Shown: in pieces, positions 9,541 to 21,856 of the stretch | Position numbering within the stretch: the stretch's first letter is position 1 | Layout: each line of letters opens with the position of its first letter | NCBI RefSeq assembly: GCF_004193775.1 | Contig: NC_041002.1 | Span: forward strand, 11,878,485 to 11,942,484 | DNA: 64,000 bases | Source of the DNA: Glycine soja | Taxonomy: Eukaryota > Streptophyta > Magnoliopsida > Fabales > Fabaceae | Reading direction: 5' to 3' | Made by a program: the position numbers and the translations under genes | The notes under the pieces: generated by a model | Told to the model about the DNA's origin: nothing | Database searches by the model: none | What the model saw: only the letters and a program-made list of their open reading frames with translations

Positions 9541-12421
9541 GGTCCACATATTCTTTCTAATTGTCATTAGGCTAATGTATTTTTGTATTCTACCAATATA
9601 TGCAGTTGGCCACTGCTTTGCCTGAGGAAGAGAATTGCTTGACCACAACAACGCTACTGGCGGTAAAGGACAATGATCTTTCAGATAAACTTGTTGTATG
9701 TGAACAAACATTATCAACTCAAATGAACGACCCAAGCCATTGCATAATTGTAAAAATTACAATAATTATCTTCAATTTACCTGAACAAAATGATTTCCAA
9801 ACACATGAATGACACATATCATGCTGTGCACAGAAGAATTTGGTGGTGGTTGACTTCTCAGAGGAAAAAATGTCATGCTTTGTTGTCGGGATAACGATAC
9901 AACGATTAGATGCAATGACATATCCCATGTTCGTTATATCCATCCACTTATCCGCACTAACGTGAATAAAAGAAACATACACATGTAATTATTTTAAAAC
10001 TTTGTTTTTTTTATAAATAAAATTAGCAAATACAACATGGGAGAACCCATCAACATGTAGCGACATCCTTAATTATTCGAATCTCTCTGTGCCACCGAAG
10101 AGGTTGATGTAGTCATGCAACCATTTGCCAAGTTCTTTGATCAATTCTTTGCGAACCATCAGCCAGGATTCTTCGCCTATACCTAATAAAGCGGCAATGA
10201 AACGATATCCACAATTACCATTCGCTTTGACGTCCACAACGTCCTCAGTGAAACCCTGGATAAAATGTGCAAATTGATCCAACATCGGGATGATCCTTGT
10301 TGGTTTCGGCGGTTCATAAGATGATGCACTATGTTTCACTAAAGTGTTGCTGCTTTGAACAGAATGAAATGCATCAACATACTCCCAATAAGATGGATCA
10401 CGCTTTGTGGATCTTTCGCTTTTTTTTATCGGTTTCTTCGGTGCACCTTTAGTCTTGACCTTGGACAGAGGAGGAAACATAGAGTTTTCCTGAGGGTATG
10501 CAATTTCTCGAAGTTTACTCTTCAGAGTAACTTTGCCGCCAACATCAACGTCCTTAAATCTTTTACGTATGGTCTCTATCTCATCGTCGATGCTGACTTT
10601 TGCATCACATAACCCTTGGTCAAAAAAATGAAGTCTCCTCCAAAACATATAGACCGATTCCAGAGGGATGCTGGAAACAACCTACCTAGACAACTCACAT
10701 GCACAAGGAAATACTGCACGCGGTCCAACTCAGCAACAATCTCATTTAAAGCGTACCTTTAAACTATTCCAAGAAGCCTCTTGAATAAGGTTTTTTATAT
10801 ACATGTCCAACGAAATGTGTGCTTGTTTCGAAAGATGCTTTAATTTGAGTGTGTTGCAGTGTCATCATGTTGTTCATGGCATCCCAAACACTACACAGGT
10901 TGCTAAGGCTATTCTGTAATATTATTTTCAGAGACCAATGAGCAGATTCAACCCTACATTTAAAACACACAACGGTTAAAAAAAATACATGCATTTACTA
11001 CTAACCCATACTACAACCAATGACATTTTAATACCTATTTGTTATTGTGTTGCCTAGGTGCATCACCTTGTTCGTCCATGCTGTAACAAATTTTTCCTTG
11101 TGTGAGATAATCCACGTTTCATAGACATAGTCGACGAACATCAGCCATGGTGAACAAGCCATTTCAAACTTCTAAAGGCATTCAGGGAACTGCTGTTCCG
11201 AAGGACAATCTGCCAGAGTACCCCAGCTATCCATCACATAATCCCAGGCATTTTTTTGACTGATTAAAGATTTGCACTTGGCCTTTACATTCTTGTCGAT
11301 GTGAAACTTGCACAACAAGTTGGTACACTCCGAAAACACAGTATTCACTGCTTTCATCAGTGCTAGGTCTCTATCGGTAACAATAACACCAGGGAGGCAA
11401 TCTTTTCGTAAAAATAGACCTCGGAATCGTTCTGAAGCCCATACAATATTATTCACACGCTCACCATCCAGATACGCAAAAGCAGTAGAGAAAGTCATCC
11501 TCGTTGGTGTCACCTCGACAATGTCAAGTAGTGGGAGTATGTACCTATTTGTTTTGTAGGTACTGTCTATCAAAAACACCAGATGACACGCATTGCATAA
11601 TTTCACTACATCTGGGTGACACCAAAACAGATCACGCACCACAACTTCATCCTTCAATCTGTGCCAATGGATATATTGATCATGTTTGGGAAGCTTCATT
11701 AGATGTTGCATTTTAGTATCAGCTCCTCTAATTGAAGACCGATATGCACTTATTGCATTGTAAATTTGCTTGATTGTGGTGCAACTGTTGGCATTGTGTT
11801 CCTTCAATGTTAGGAGGATGTTTTTTGGTTTCACCATCGACTTTGTCATATCTTCAATAATATTCTTCTCATCCTTCGTTAATCGCTCAGCGTATGGATG
11901 TCCAACTAAGGACTTGGCCAATTCATGATTGTGCATCCCACAGATCAACTTCACCATCCAACCTTCCCCTCCATGCACTGGTTTCCTATGCAGCCTGAAG
12001 GGACAACCACATTTCCTAGTACCAGTGTCTCTTCTAACAAATTCTTTATTCCTACACTTGTGCTGACCGCTCCTTTCACAACCAATTAACACAAACGAAC
12101 TTCTTCCTCTACGACCAGTATCTGTGTCAGACCTAATAATAATTGCAACAAACCCATTTTCATGGGCAACAGATCTAACCTACAACAAAATATCATCTCG
12201 GGTACCAAAGACCTACAAAGCAACCCTCACATATTATTTTTTATACAAAACATACATTCAACCAAACGACTGAAACTAATGAACATCATTACCTGAGAAA
12301 TATTAAAAGTGTCTGAACAATCAACATGTCCTTCATTCACACCACATTGTTTTTCATCTTCAAAATCCATATCAAATTCTTCGTACATTGAACTATCATA
12401 CGTCCATTGATCTTCGTCCAT
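9541..12421 (-). pseudogene. MULE transposase with FAR1-type DNA-binding domain and OTU protease tail, broken
   Basis: Spliced minus-strand gene: exon 1 12421-12293, exon 2 12212-11035, exon 3 from 10953, then further exons to about 9541. Exon 1 encodes an acidic start (MDEDQWTYDSS). Exon 2 holds the zinc-cluster DNA-binding region (GCERSG, TRKCGCPFRL, CGMHNHELAKS) and the transposase core (VFLIDSTYKTNRYILPLLDIVE, VIVTDRDLALMKAV, LLCKFHIDKNVKAKC). Exon 3 has VESAHWSLK. The tail contains an OTU-like cysteine protease motif, VDVKANGNCGYRFIAALLG (Asp and Cys of the active site present), and ends in VYLKDHCPLPPVALLWSSN. Breaks: TAG at 12182-12180; TAG near 11174; frameshift and a deletion between 10780 and 10680; TAA near 10079; frame changes in the last exons. 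In this family the OTU tail is fused to or encoded next to the transposase. It is not functional as it stands. Confidence 0.88.
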
Positions 12422-12990
12422 CTCAACGAAAACTCAAAAAAAACAAATATGCATCATCCACAACTTCATTCAAACTATAACTATCAACTCATTCAACATT
12501 TTAACAATCCACTAATTAAACATTTTACGACCTAATTTTTATCAATTAATTCAACATTTTACTACCAAATTTGAACATTGTAACTACCTACCTAAATAAA
12601 TTGTCAAATAAATACATCATACAAAAAAATACCAACTAATTAAACATTTTGTTACCTATTTTCAACATTATTACTACACAAATAAACTCACAAAAAATAC
12701 TTCTAACAATATCTATCAACTAAATCAACTAATTCATTTTACTACCTAATTTTATCAACTAATTCAACATTTAACTACCTAATTTGAACATCATAACTAC
12801 CTAAATAAATTGTCAAATTAATACATGATACAAAAACTACCAACTAATTTAATCTTCTACATACTTTATAAATCTATCCTAATTCACCAATTATCCACAA
12901 ATTGATGAAATATGGCATAAAAAATTTAAAAATGTTACTAAATTAAAAATATTAACATTTAATCTTTAAAAAAAGAAAAACAAAAAAATA
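12422..12990. other. AT-rich upstream region of the OTU-MULE gene
   Basis: Composed of irregular repeats of ACTACCTAATTT, ATCAACTAATTCAACATTT and similar, about 60-100 bp apart. No ORF. Probably the 5' region and promoter of the minus-strand transposase gene. Confidence 0.4.
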
Positions 12991-13118
12991 CTTCGTATGG
13001 AAGAACTTCTTCCGTATGAAGTAATTTTTAAAACTATGGAAGAAGTTCTTCCGTGGAGCCCGTACGGAGAAAGTTCTTCCGTAATGAAAAAATTATACGT
13101 ACGGAAGAAGTTCTTCCC
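12991..13118. repeat. Cluster of GGAAGAAGTTCTTCC palindromes
   Basis: Four near-palindromes around GGAAGAANTTCTTCC lie at about 12991-13021, 13036-13053, 13061-13082 and 13098-13117. The first extends to a 31-bp near-perfect palindrome with CTTC/GAAG ends. Position, just outside the transposase gene, suggests the terminal or subterminal region of the first MULE. The partner end is not in the window. 13119-13430 is simple AT-rich sequence with CATCA/ATCAAC runs and no gene. Confidence 0.6.
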
Positions 13119-13430
13119 CAACCAGGGATATCCAATAAGGTCACTGCACCCCCCATGTACATACACAACATACATCATCACAATGAAATTTTCAACATCT
13201 CACCTCAATATCATTATCTACATCAACATTGCCTCATCTCATTTCAATGACATTATCAACAACAACAACATCATATCATATTAACATAATTATCATTATC
13301 AACATAATCATCAATGACAACATCATCTCACATCAATTAATATCCTCAATAATAGTATCATTAGTAAGTTGCATTTCGCATATATATACATGTATAGTTC
13401 ATGCCTGAGATTCGCACTCCCCAGGTCTTC

Positions 13431-14717
13431 AGACCATACAAGTCTAATAAAACAATAATGTTATTCATCAATAATAGATATATTGCATCCCATTAGTCAA
13501 AAACATTGTTTTCTTGAAAACCAGCATGCAACAGGGACAAACATACCTCCCCATCAGTTTCTCTTTGCGTTGCTCAGAGACCTCTCTGGTTCACGTTCGT
13601 CAGTCCAAATGCAAGGTTCTATATACCAAATTAAAGGAAATTTAGTATAAATTTTAGAAACAAGGTTAATGAAAACATTTAGAGTCAAATACCCCTGTCA
13701 AAACATAAAGGGCTAAGGGGTGTTTCGGATTCTACTAAAAGAATACGTCATTTTGAAATTCTTCTCATGCCAATGTGATCAGGGTTCAGTGAAGGTCACG
13801 AAAATAACATCAATGCTATAAAAAGATAACTTTTAAAATGTCTCATTCTCAAGGGTTTTTCAAAGGAAGTGTAAAAATACCCTATTACAGTACCCAAAAC
13901 ACAAGAGACACTAAGAGAAACTCAAACTAACTAGGAGAAAGGCTTAGAAGTCAAGATTACCTTAGAGAAGCAACGAAATGAAAAATTGAGGGAATTTTCT
14001 CCATCGAATCCTTGAGGAGGATTCTGCTTTGATTACAACGTTCTTCTTGGTGTGGAGGTTCGGCAGCAAGCAACGGCGGCTTGTGGTGGCCACTGGTGGT
14101 CATGGGTGGTGGAGAAGGAGGTGTTAGGGTTTGGGTGGCATTTGGAGAGGAGGCGTTTGAAGAACGTATTTATAATCTGTAGATCTCGATTAGCGAGCTC
14201 ATCTCGCTAAGCGGGAATCCACTTTTCACGCTGAGAGAAACTACCTCTACACTAATTCTTTCTCAGCACACTAATTCTCGCTCAGCATAATTCCCTCTTG
14301 GGTTGGGATTGCGCTTAGCGCGCTAATTCTCACTCAGCACAATTCCCTCTTGGGTTAAAATTGCGCTTAGCGCGCTCCTCACGCTTAGGGAGACATCAAA
14401 TGTAGTTATTTTCAAAATCCCAACGGTCAAAATGTGTAGATTTGTCTTAGGAATCTCCAACCAAAATTTGAAGACGATCTGACGGTTAACAAATCCTAGA
14501 CTGCGATGTTACTGAAATAGGTTTAGGTAAAATTTGAAATCTCATAATTTCAACCTAGCTCAACAAAACTCCACATAACTCAACATCCACATCAAGAAAT
14601 TCACACATGACTAATTGAAGTCATACCTCAACTCATTAAAGTCAACCATATAGTCAAATAACACGATAAATTCAAGTAAATATTGATTTATAATTAGTAA
14701 TATTTCAGGGCATTACA
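13431..14717 (-). repeat. LTR-like sequence, minus orientation (left limit uncertain)
   Basis: Read on the minus strand it starts TGTAATGCCCTGAAATATT at 14717, typical of a legume gypsy LTR start. It contains GCGCTTAGCGCGCTAA-type repeats (14300-14390) and the 'CCCAACGGTCAAAATGTG' region shared in style with the long LTRs at 18 and 43 kb. No matching target duplication was found at its left side, so it may be truncated. Orientation is inferred from the TG start. Confidence 0.45.
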
Positions 14718-15520
14718 AGGTTGGTTGGTCAAACTAAAGTTGAGACACTTTTGCATTTGTTCTGAGACTGCATTGAGTGTAAGTAGGTGTGGAATTGTTA
14801 TATTGGAAGATAATATAGTGATGCCTTCTATACATTCTCGGATTGGAGAAGGTGGTTGGAGATAAATTTATCTGATTCTCCTTTGGTCTAGGGACATCAA
14901 TGGAGAGCTCTCTTGAGTGTGTTGTTGGATCTTGTCTGGTGGAGGCGAAATAGAGCTATTTTCTTGAACGAGATTTGGTCTTTTTAATGATATCATGCAC
15001 AAAGCTAGTAATATGGTGCAAGCTTATAGCTCTAGCAGCCAGGTTGTAAAGATGATATCTCTTCCTCATGCATTAATTGTCACTCAAGATGCTAGCCAGT
15101 GGATCCCTCCTGAGATTGGTCAAGTTGATGTCAGTTGTGATGCTTCAGTTCCTTAATTGGGGAGTCTCACAACTTATGGTGGGGTGCTTCATGATTATAC
15201 ATGAAATTTTCTGTGTGGACTCAAATCCAATATTGGAGATTCATCTGTGCTGAATGTAGAATTGTTGACTATTCTAATGAATCTTGCCTATGAAATTCTA
15301 TTTCCTTTTAGGAATGGATCATGGAATAGTGGGAAAAGAACTATTACATTACTTCTATTGTAGGGGCTAATAATGGGAGCTCTATCATGGTGATGTCAAA
15401 AGGTTTGTTTTTTAAAAGTGAACTAGTTTTGGAATTTGATCTTTATTGCTGAGATTTTACTTTTTATACTTGAGGTGTTATGATCATGTTTAGGGTTTAT
15501 CCACATCAATAAATTTTTGG
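14718..15520 (+). pseudogene. LINE-type RNase H fragment
   Basis: Translation in broken frames gives the plant LINE (RVT_3-like) RNase H pattern: VDVSCDASVP, TYGGVLHDYT, LCGLKSNIGDSSVLNVELLTIL. This includes the first catalytic Asp (CDAS) and the Glu of VELLTIL. Upstream pieces (HTFSDWR, ALLSVLLDLVWWRRNRAIF) match the C-terminal zinc-knuckle/linker style of LINE ORF2. Many stops; a dead 3' fragment. 15521-15847 has no recognised feature. Confidence 0.55.
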
Positions 15521-15847
15521 TTTATTTAGTGTCAAGTTTCCCTCAATATATACCCTTGTAATCTGTGATAAGGGCATGTCTTAACTCTTAACAATTCCAA
15601 AACCCCTCAGAAAGGGCCTAACCTTTGTGGGCTAATGCACCCGCTGTTGCTGATTTCATGGTTTTCCACTCAAAAAGGGGGAAAGTAACATTATGTCTTA
15701 GCTTTCTTTTAACTATCATGCGTTCTGTAGGATCCACATAATTTGAAGCAAAGGTGATTATAATATAAGAAGCATTCTAAATGTTGATGCACATTTCTAT
15801 TGGTTGGATAGACTTGGCGAATTTAATGGAGTTCATTTAATTTGTTG

Positions 15848-17062
15848 TTGTCATACCCTAATTTCGTCTGGGGACTATCGTTCATTGATCTTTTCATCCT
15901 TGCTAGTCGACTTACGATATTGAATGCCAGTTGGAATAGATGATCATTCAGTGTTTTGATCAAGAATGCGAAAAATACCAAAAAAAAGGGGGGCAAAAGG
16001 GTATTTTCCTTGGTTTTCCTGGACCCTAGCTCGCCCAGGCTAGCCTCTGGCTCGCTTGGGCCACCAAATAGCTTCATGGTGAAGAAACCAGCTTGCCTGG
16101 GCAAGCTCTTTGCTTCAGCTCGCTTGGGCGAGTTGCAACTGCCTCAAAGTGACCCTTTGCCTATAAATAGGCATCCTAGGGGTGTTTTAAAGGGTTCCAA
16201 GGTTCATAAGTGGAGATAATTGAGAGAAGAGAGAAAGAATAAGAAGAAAGAAGAGGAAACGAAGCCGAGGCGCTACCGAATCGCTACTGTGATCGACCCT
16301 ATGTCATTTCTTATTCGGTGTTCTTCGCACCAGTCGGTTAGTTTTTATTTTTTGAGGATTGAATGTGATCTATGTATCCTTAGGGGTCCCCCCTTGTTAT
16401 TTTCTACATATTCATTTCCCCCATCTATCATCAACGATCTCCTTTTTCTTTGTAAAGTTCAATCTTAACTGATCACTAGTGTTGTAAAGTTGTCTTTAAA
16501 TAGATTGAAAGTTAATAAACAAAACCAAGATAAAACCGACTCATAACTAACTTCTTTTTATCAAATATCACTTGAGATCATTTCAAGGTCCAACGCCTTA
16601 ACGATTCTCTCCGCTTTTCAAATTTAGAAGATCGTTTTAAGGTCCAACGCCTTAAAGATTCTCTCCGCTTTTCAAAATTTAAAACATCGTTTCAAGGTCC
16701 AACGCCTTAAACGACTTTTGTTCGCAATTAAAATGAATCTTTCAAAAACATAAAAATCAATTTAACACACAAACATTCAGACTTAAAGAACTACGTAGGT
16801 CTGAATTCCTCATCGCACCTGAGGATACGTAGGAGCAAGGGCAACATCCTTGTCGACCCCAAAAAAATAAAAAAATATAAAAAGGGAAAATACACAATTT
16901 TGAAGTCATGTTTAGCACACTCAATTAAAGGTTGCCGTCCCTTGTGACGGGCGCATGGGGTGTTAATACCTTTCCTATGCGTAAACAACTCCCGAACCCT
17001 TCTTTTTAATATTCGCAGGCCCTTTTTGGTTTTTCTAACGTTTTCCTCGAATAAACGTTGGT
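15848..17062 (+). repeat. Gypsy LTR (truncated at right)
   Basis: Starts TGTCATACCCTAATTTCGTC, a characteristic legume gypsy LTR start. It has a promoter-like CCTATAAATAGG at about 16159-16170, repeated AAGGTCCAACGCCTTAA motifs (16589, 16640, 16696; about 52 bp apart), and ends abruptly in AATAAACGTTGGTGGC at about 17062, where unrelated sequence begins. Read-through ORFs here are not genes. Confidence 0.6.
16583..16715 (+). repeat. Three AAGGTCCAACGCCTTAA repeats in the LTR
   Basis: The motif occurs three times at about 52-bp spacing, each followed by CGATTCTCTCCGC or a variant. It is an internal short tandem array of the LTR downstream of its promoter. Confidence 0.6.
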
Positions 17063-17997
17063 GGCTGTTCGCAATCGGCAAGTGTACCGGATCACACAAG
17101 TAGTATAAAATGGTAAGAACCGAGTATCGAACTCTCGGGGAACTTGTGTTATCTGGCAAGCTATTTCGATAAATAGGCGTCTGGTATGAAAATATAACTG
17201 TGGTTATGAACAGGTATTTAAACTATCTAGGCAAAAAGAAAGAAAATCACGCAAGAGAAATATTGTGTAAAAATAAGCAGAGAATGCGTTGGTCTTCCTC
17301 ATAGGTTCCTGATGCTAAAAAGGATGTTCTCTATTTAACAATGCTCATGCGTTCCTATGTTGTCTCCTGGACTGCTAGACCCCGACTCCTCATGATAGCC
17401 TAGCCTAGTCCTGATCAAGCCTCGTCCGCAGATTCCTCTTGTAAGACTAAACTCAACCAAGACCGCATTAAGACATACATACACAACTAAGTTCTTGTAC
17501 CCCGATTCCTCGTGATAGCACAACAACTTAGTCCCGTACTATCAAGGACTTTAGAATCAGACTAGTTTCCACTATTGAATGACCCTATCAAAGCATGCAT
17601 CTACGTGATCAAGGTAAAAGCACACTGGAATGAAAAGCAGATAGCACAGAGAACACACAAAACATTATTACATAGATAAAAATATATTTACATCAGGTAC
17701 CTACAGGGAAGATCCAATAGAGGATTTAGCTTTCCATAGTCATGAAACCTCCTTTACAACAAAGAGAAGAACAAGATGAAAGACTACAAAAACACAAGTG
17801 GTGAGGATGTCTCCTTCATCTTTAGGATCTCGCAATCACTCACAAACTCATCTCAAGCTCTCAGAACGGCTTCCGCTTTGAACTCGTGTCTCTGCAGATC
17901 TTCACACAGCAAAATCTCTCAGAACTCTCTGGAACTTGAACCTTTCTCTCTCTAGAACCTTCGTGCATGCAGAGCTTCTCAAGAAAAGTGCCAAACT
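17063..17997. repeat. Unassigned repeat-like sequence, left part of a host split by a solo LTR
   Basis: Begins GTTCGCAATCGGCAAGTGTACCGG and contains two CCCGATTCCTC/TGATAGC units (about 17380 and 17500). It is continuous in sequence with 21857 onward: the solo LTR at 17998-21851 is inserted at AAACT. No coding domain recognised. Probably part of an older LTR element. Confidence 0.4.
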
Positions 17998-18072
17998 TGT
18001 GACATCCTGGAATTTCTACCCGGAATTTTGTAAGTATTACATTTAAATAATTATATAAATATATATTATTCA

Positions 18073-18074
<2 letters not shown>

Positions 18075-18117
<43 letters not shown>
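18075..18117. repeat. (TA)n microsatellite
   Basis: About 20 TA units near the 5' end of the long LTR. An equivalent (TA)n occurs at the same place in the inverted copy (about 47246-47287). Confidence 0.9.
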
Positions 18118-18118
<1 letters not shown>

Positions 18119-20407
18119 TTGGTAGAAGTATGTACATTGGGGGAGAAATACGCGGGTTAGACTAATTAACGAAGAGTAATCCATAACTAGACGGTTATAG
18201 ATTAATTCGCAATTAATTAGTCTAAAAATTATAGTTTTGCGTGCAACTTATAATTAAACAAAATCAACCTCTGAACCACGCTTAGGGTCTCATTCTGAGC
18301 GTTTTGATATATATATATATTGCCTACTTTTGAAAACGGGCCCCGACGGGTGCAGAGAAACGCGAAGAACTGGAACCAGAGAGGCAGCACGCAAACCGAG
18401 GTAGGATTTCAGCATCCAAAAAGGTCCAGTTTTTTTTCTTCTTTTATGGCTGAGTATGTGGTCAAATCAAAGGAAAAGGTGGGCCCTTTTTCCTCCAATA
18501 AAAAAAAGACATGTGGAATTTCTTTTGAAAAGAAAATGAAAAAGAAAAAGAAAACCCTTTTTTTTAAAAAAGCCAAATCTTCTCTCTCCTTCTTCAGAAA
18601 CTTCTAGCAGCCTTCCCTTTTCTTCCTCCACGTTGCTTTTTCTTTCTTTTCTTCTCCACCATTGTTGTCTCTCTTCAAGCTCCAAATTCCTCTTCATTTC
18701 CACACCAAATTGCAAGGAAAAACTGTTTTTGGAGTCTAGGAGCCTACCTCTACCTCATGGGACCTTCAATTTCAGGTAAGGGTGGATTTCTTCTCACTTG
18801 AAATCTATGGGTGTTGGGTTCTTGGGAGCTATAATGGGTAGTTCTACTAGGTTATTGCTTTAGGGTAGTTGTTTGTGAAGGAAATTGTTGTAATTATGCT
18901 AGACTTGACATGTTTGATGTAAGCAAAACTGCCCATGTTGATTTAGGGTTTAATAATGATGTTTTGAGATATATGTGTGCTTAAAATGTAGATAGAAAAC
19001 TGGTAGAGAGGATGGGGAGAGTTAGTTTAGAGTTAAATGTGAGAATGGTAGTGTTGTAGGTGGAAAAGTGTGAGATTTCGAGGTTTTAGAAAGCCAAATT
19101 TGGGGTTAGTGGAAATTTGAGTTTAAAGTGAGTTGATTCTAGTTTAGAATGTCAATTAGGACTTGTAGGAACACTTGGTCAGAGCAAATGAGGAAAATGA
19201 GTAACAAATGTGAAAGAAAAGAGCCATTTATAGTGTAAATTGAGTGTTGAGAGGTCAAATTTTGAATAGGTGGAGATTTTACCTTAAAATTAGTTTGAGC
19301 AAGTCTAATTCAATGTTATAGACTTGATGAAGATGAGAGTTTACCCCAAAATTACCCAATTTTCATTTTCACCTTTCAAACCTTGAAAATTCACTAAATT
19401 TGGTGGGTTTTGGATACCTATAATTTGCTTTACCTTGGTTTGAAGTTTTTTTTTGGCTTGAACATGATTTATACATGGTTTAGGACTTGTAGGATCCAAT
19501 TTGAGTGGAATTGGATGCATGTAAGCTAGATTTCGAAAATCTGCAAAATTATGCAGAAAAGCTGTCAAATCGAGCAGCAAATCTGCCAATTATGCAGAAA
19601 AAAAATGGTTGTGCAGTGCTAGTTTCTGCTGTCACGGGAAAGGTAGTATATCTCGTGTTCTAGACATTCTTTAGCAAATCCCAATGGTCAAAACTTAGAT
19701 TTCTGTATTAGGAATCCCCAGTTAAATTTTCAAGGCGATCCAATTGTTAACGAATCGGAACGAGAAGGATTTTGCTGAGGTATGAGGGTAGGAAAAACTC
19801 TGGAATTCGAATGAATCTTGTGTAAAGATTTCTGCCTCCACTCTGTTTTTTTAGGTAGTTTCATGACAAATGGAATTGAATTGTTTGGATATTGTGAAAG
19901 CTTGGAGGGGTTGATGGGGACCCGGTGCTGAGAGGAACGAGGAGAAGGGCTACGTACGTGTGCGTAAGCTCAGTTTAAAGGTGGGCAATTGGGATGGTGT
20001 GCTTATGTCTGGGCTTGTGGAAATGAGATAGTTGATTTGTGCCATTGCCCGATCGCCACCTAGTACCACATATGACGGGTGCCCCATAACCCAACAAGCT
20101 CGGTGTGAGGAAGTATGGAAGAGTCAGTCTTCCAACTTTTATTAGTTGACCACAAAGTGGTACCTGAGGATATATCGTGGGGGTCAGGAGACCTTGGGGA
20201 CGTTAGGTGGGGTGCCATTGCCCAAAACCAAGCTTGACCAATCCCGACCCACCCCGGGCATAGTCAGCCAGTGAGAATCTGTGACGTACCTAAGCAGGCG
20301 AGCTCCTGGCAGTCAACCAATAAAAGAACAAAAGTCCACGAAGCAAGGAGGCTTGTGTGGCGGCTGGCCAGCTATCTATCTTGGATTGTATCGGAAAAAT
20401 TCCCTCT

Positions 20408-20711
20408 GGTAATCGATTACCATTCGTGTGTAATCGATTACAGGGTTTAAAAATTGAAACAGGACGTTCAGTAGCCTCTGGTAATCGATTACCAATTGTG
20501 TGTAATCGATTACACAGTGTTATATGCTACTGGTAATCGATTACCAATTGTGTGTAATCGATTACATAGTGTTATCTACTACTGGTAATCGATTACCATT
20601 TATGTGTAATCGATTACACAGTGTAACTTTTAGGTTCCAATGTGCAAAAACTGTTGTAATTCGTTTTGGGGCACAGGTAATCGATTACATACTTTGGTAA
20701 TCGATTACCAG
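20408..20711. repeat. Array of ten TAATCGATTA palindromes (copy 1)
   Basis: Ten exact TAATCGATTA cores, mostly alternating between GGTAATCGATTACC and TGTAATCGATTACA contexts, arranged as pairs about 20 bp apart within units of about 60 bp. The counterpart in the 43-47 kb copy has twelve sites, eleven exact. The TAAT-ATTA half-sites resemble homeodomain-type binding sites. That role is inferred only. Confidence 0.85.
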
Positions 20712-20839
20712 AGAGGAAATCTCTTGAAAAAGACATTTTGACTATGCGTAGCCGTTATGGGACGCATTGTATTGTTACCTGGGTAGTAGATTTCTTGTGA
20801 AAGAGTCTACCCTCTTTCTTTTATCTCTTGTAGATCGCG

Positions 20840-21270
20840 ATGGCAGCGCAGTTGATCCATGATCGCGTTGTAATGGAGTCCTAGAGGGTGTTTGGGAGAC
20901 CCTCGAAGGCAATGAGAGATGTCGATTCCGTGGCATAATTCGACTCACTGCTACTTCGCTAGTACATCCGGAGCAACCCGCATGCACACTTCAGCAGCCT
21001 GTGGAGTGGATACTACCTACACCTACTCCATATCGACTAGTTGAGCCGGTTCAAGTGATAGAGGTGTCATCCTCTGAAGAGGATCTTGAAGAAGACCCAG
21101 AGGAGTTACCTCCTGAACCTGCTATGGATGCCCCTGACTTACCGGAGGATGATGAGGACCCGCTCCTTGATGTTGATTCTCCAGAGGATATTATGTCAGC
21201 ATCTGAGACAGACTCTACAGAGGAGAGTTGCCCTGGAAGGACAACAAATAGTGACGACTCTTCATCATAG
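20840..21270 (+). pseudogene. LTR-encoded acidic protein ORF (copy 1, one-base deletion)
   Basis: ATG at 20840 follows a pyrimidine tract and TTGTAG, a good 3' splice site six bases upstream. The start reads MAAQLIHDRV. A single missing base near codon 14 (GAGTCC where the other copy has GAGTGCC) shifts the frame, after which the reading continues to TAG at 21268-21270. Its total length is 431 bases against 432 in the other copy. The conserved C-terminal part begins VEWILPTPTPYRLVEPVQVIEV (21004 on) and is followed by a Glu/Asp/Ser-rich tail. No known domain is recognised. It could be an LTR-borne accessory protein or a captured exon. Confidence 0.6.
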
Positions 21271-21856
21271 CAGACGACTCCTTAGATTAGGCGTACATAC
21301 TTTTTGTGGGTGGGTGTATATAGTTAAGACTGCTAGGTTTACTCTTTTGATTTTTGGATGGGTAGACCTCTTGTATAGAAATTTTGATGATTGTATATAT
21401 ATTGTGGCTGGAGCCACCACAGTTGTCACCTTTGCTCTGGATGTCACTGTGTTTTTTTGCAAACTCCCATATTTTGGACAGTTGTTGATGATGGAAACAA
21501 TTATGTTTTATCTTGTTATTTGAAAAAGAAATGTTAACGAACTTTATTTGAAATGAGTTTACTGACCGCACCTTATTATTTCTTACGTGACGACCTAAAA
21601 TGATGGCTGGTATATTTTTGAAAGAGAAAAATAGTTTGGAGGTTATGAGTGATCAGAAAGAAATGAATCCGAATAGTGTTGTGAACTGGCCATTCAGGAC
21701 TCTATAGTGATAATTTTCCTTCTGAAATTAATTACCGTGAAATGAATAACAGTGCGAATGAAAAAAAAAGAGAGAAAAGAAAAAAAATTTCCCATGGTTT
21801 CTGCTATTTAATTTATTACTATTAAACCAGTCATTATTTAGGGACGCCACAAAACT

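Larger units (their letters stand above)
17998..21851 (+). mobile_element. Very long (3.85 kb) solo LTR
   Basis: Starts TGTGACATCCTGG, ends GACGCCACA, and is flanked by a perfect 5-bp duplication AAACT (17993-17997 and 21852-21856). There is no second LTR, primer site or pol, so it fits a solo LTR of a long-LTR gypsy family. The same unit lies inverted at 43412-47344 with its own duplication. Contents in order: (TA)n at about 18075-18115, a purine/pyrimidine-rich leader (18480-18720), a possible splice donor at CAG|GTAAGG near 18775, a TAATCGATTA array, and an acidic-protein ORF behind a splice-acceptor-like tract. Confidence 0.88.

Noticed and set aside
16791..17159. 122-residue minus-strand ORF
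   Set aside because: It crosses the junction between a gypsy LTR and unrelated sequence at about 17062 and has no recognisable domain.
20408..20711. CRISPR-like array of regularly spaced repeats
   Set aside because: Plant nuclear DNA; the repeats are 10-14 bp palindromes with irregular, related spacers inside an LTR, and there is no leader or cas gene.
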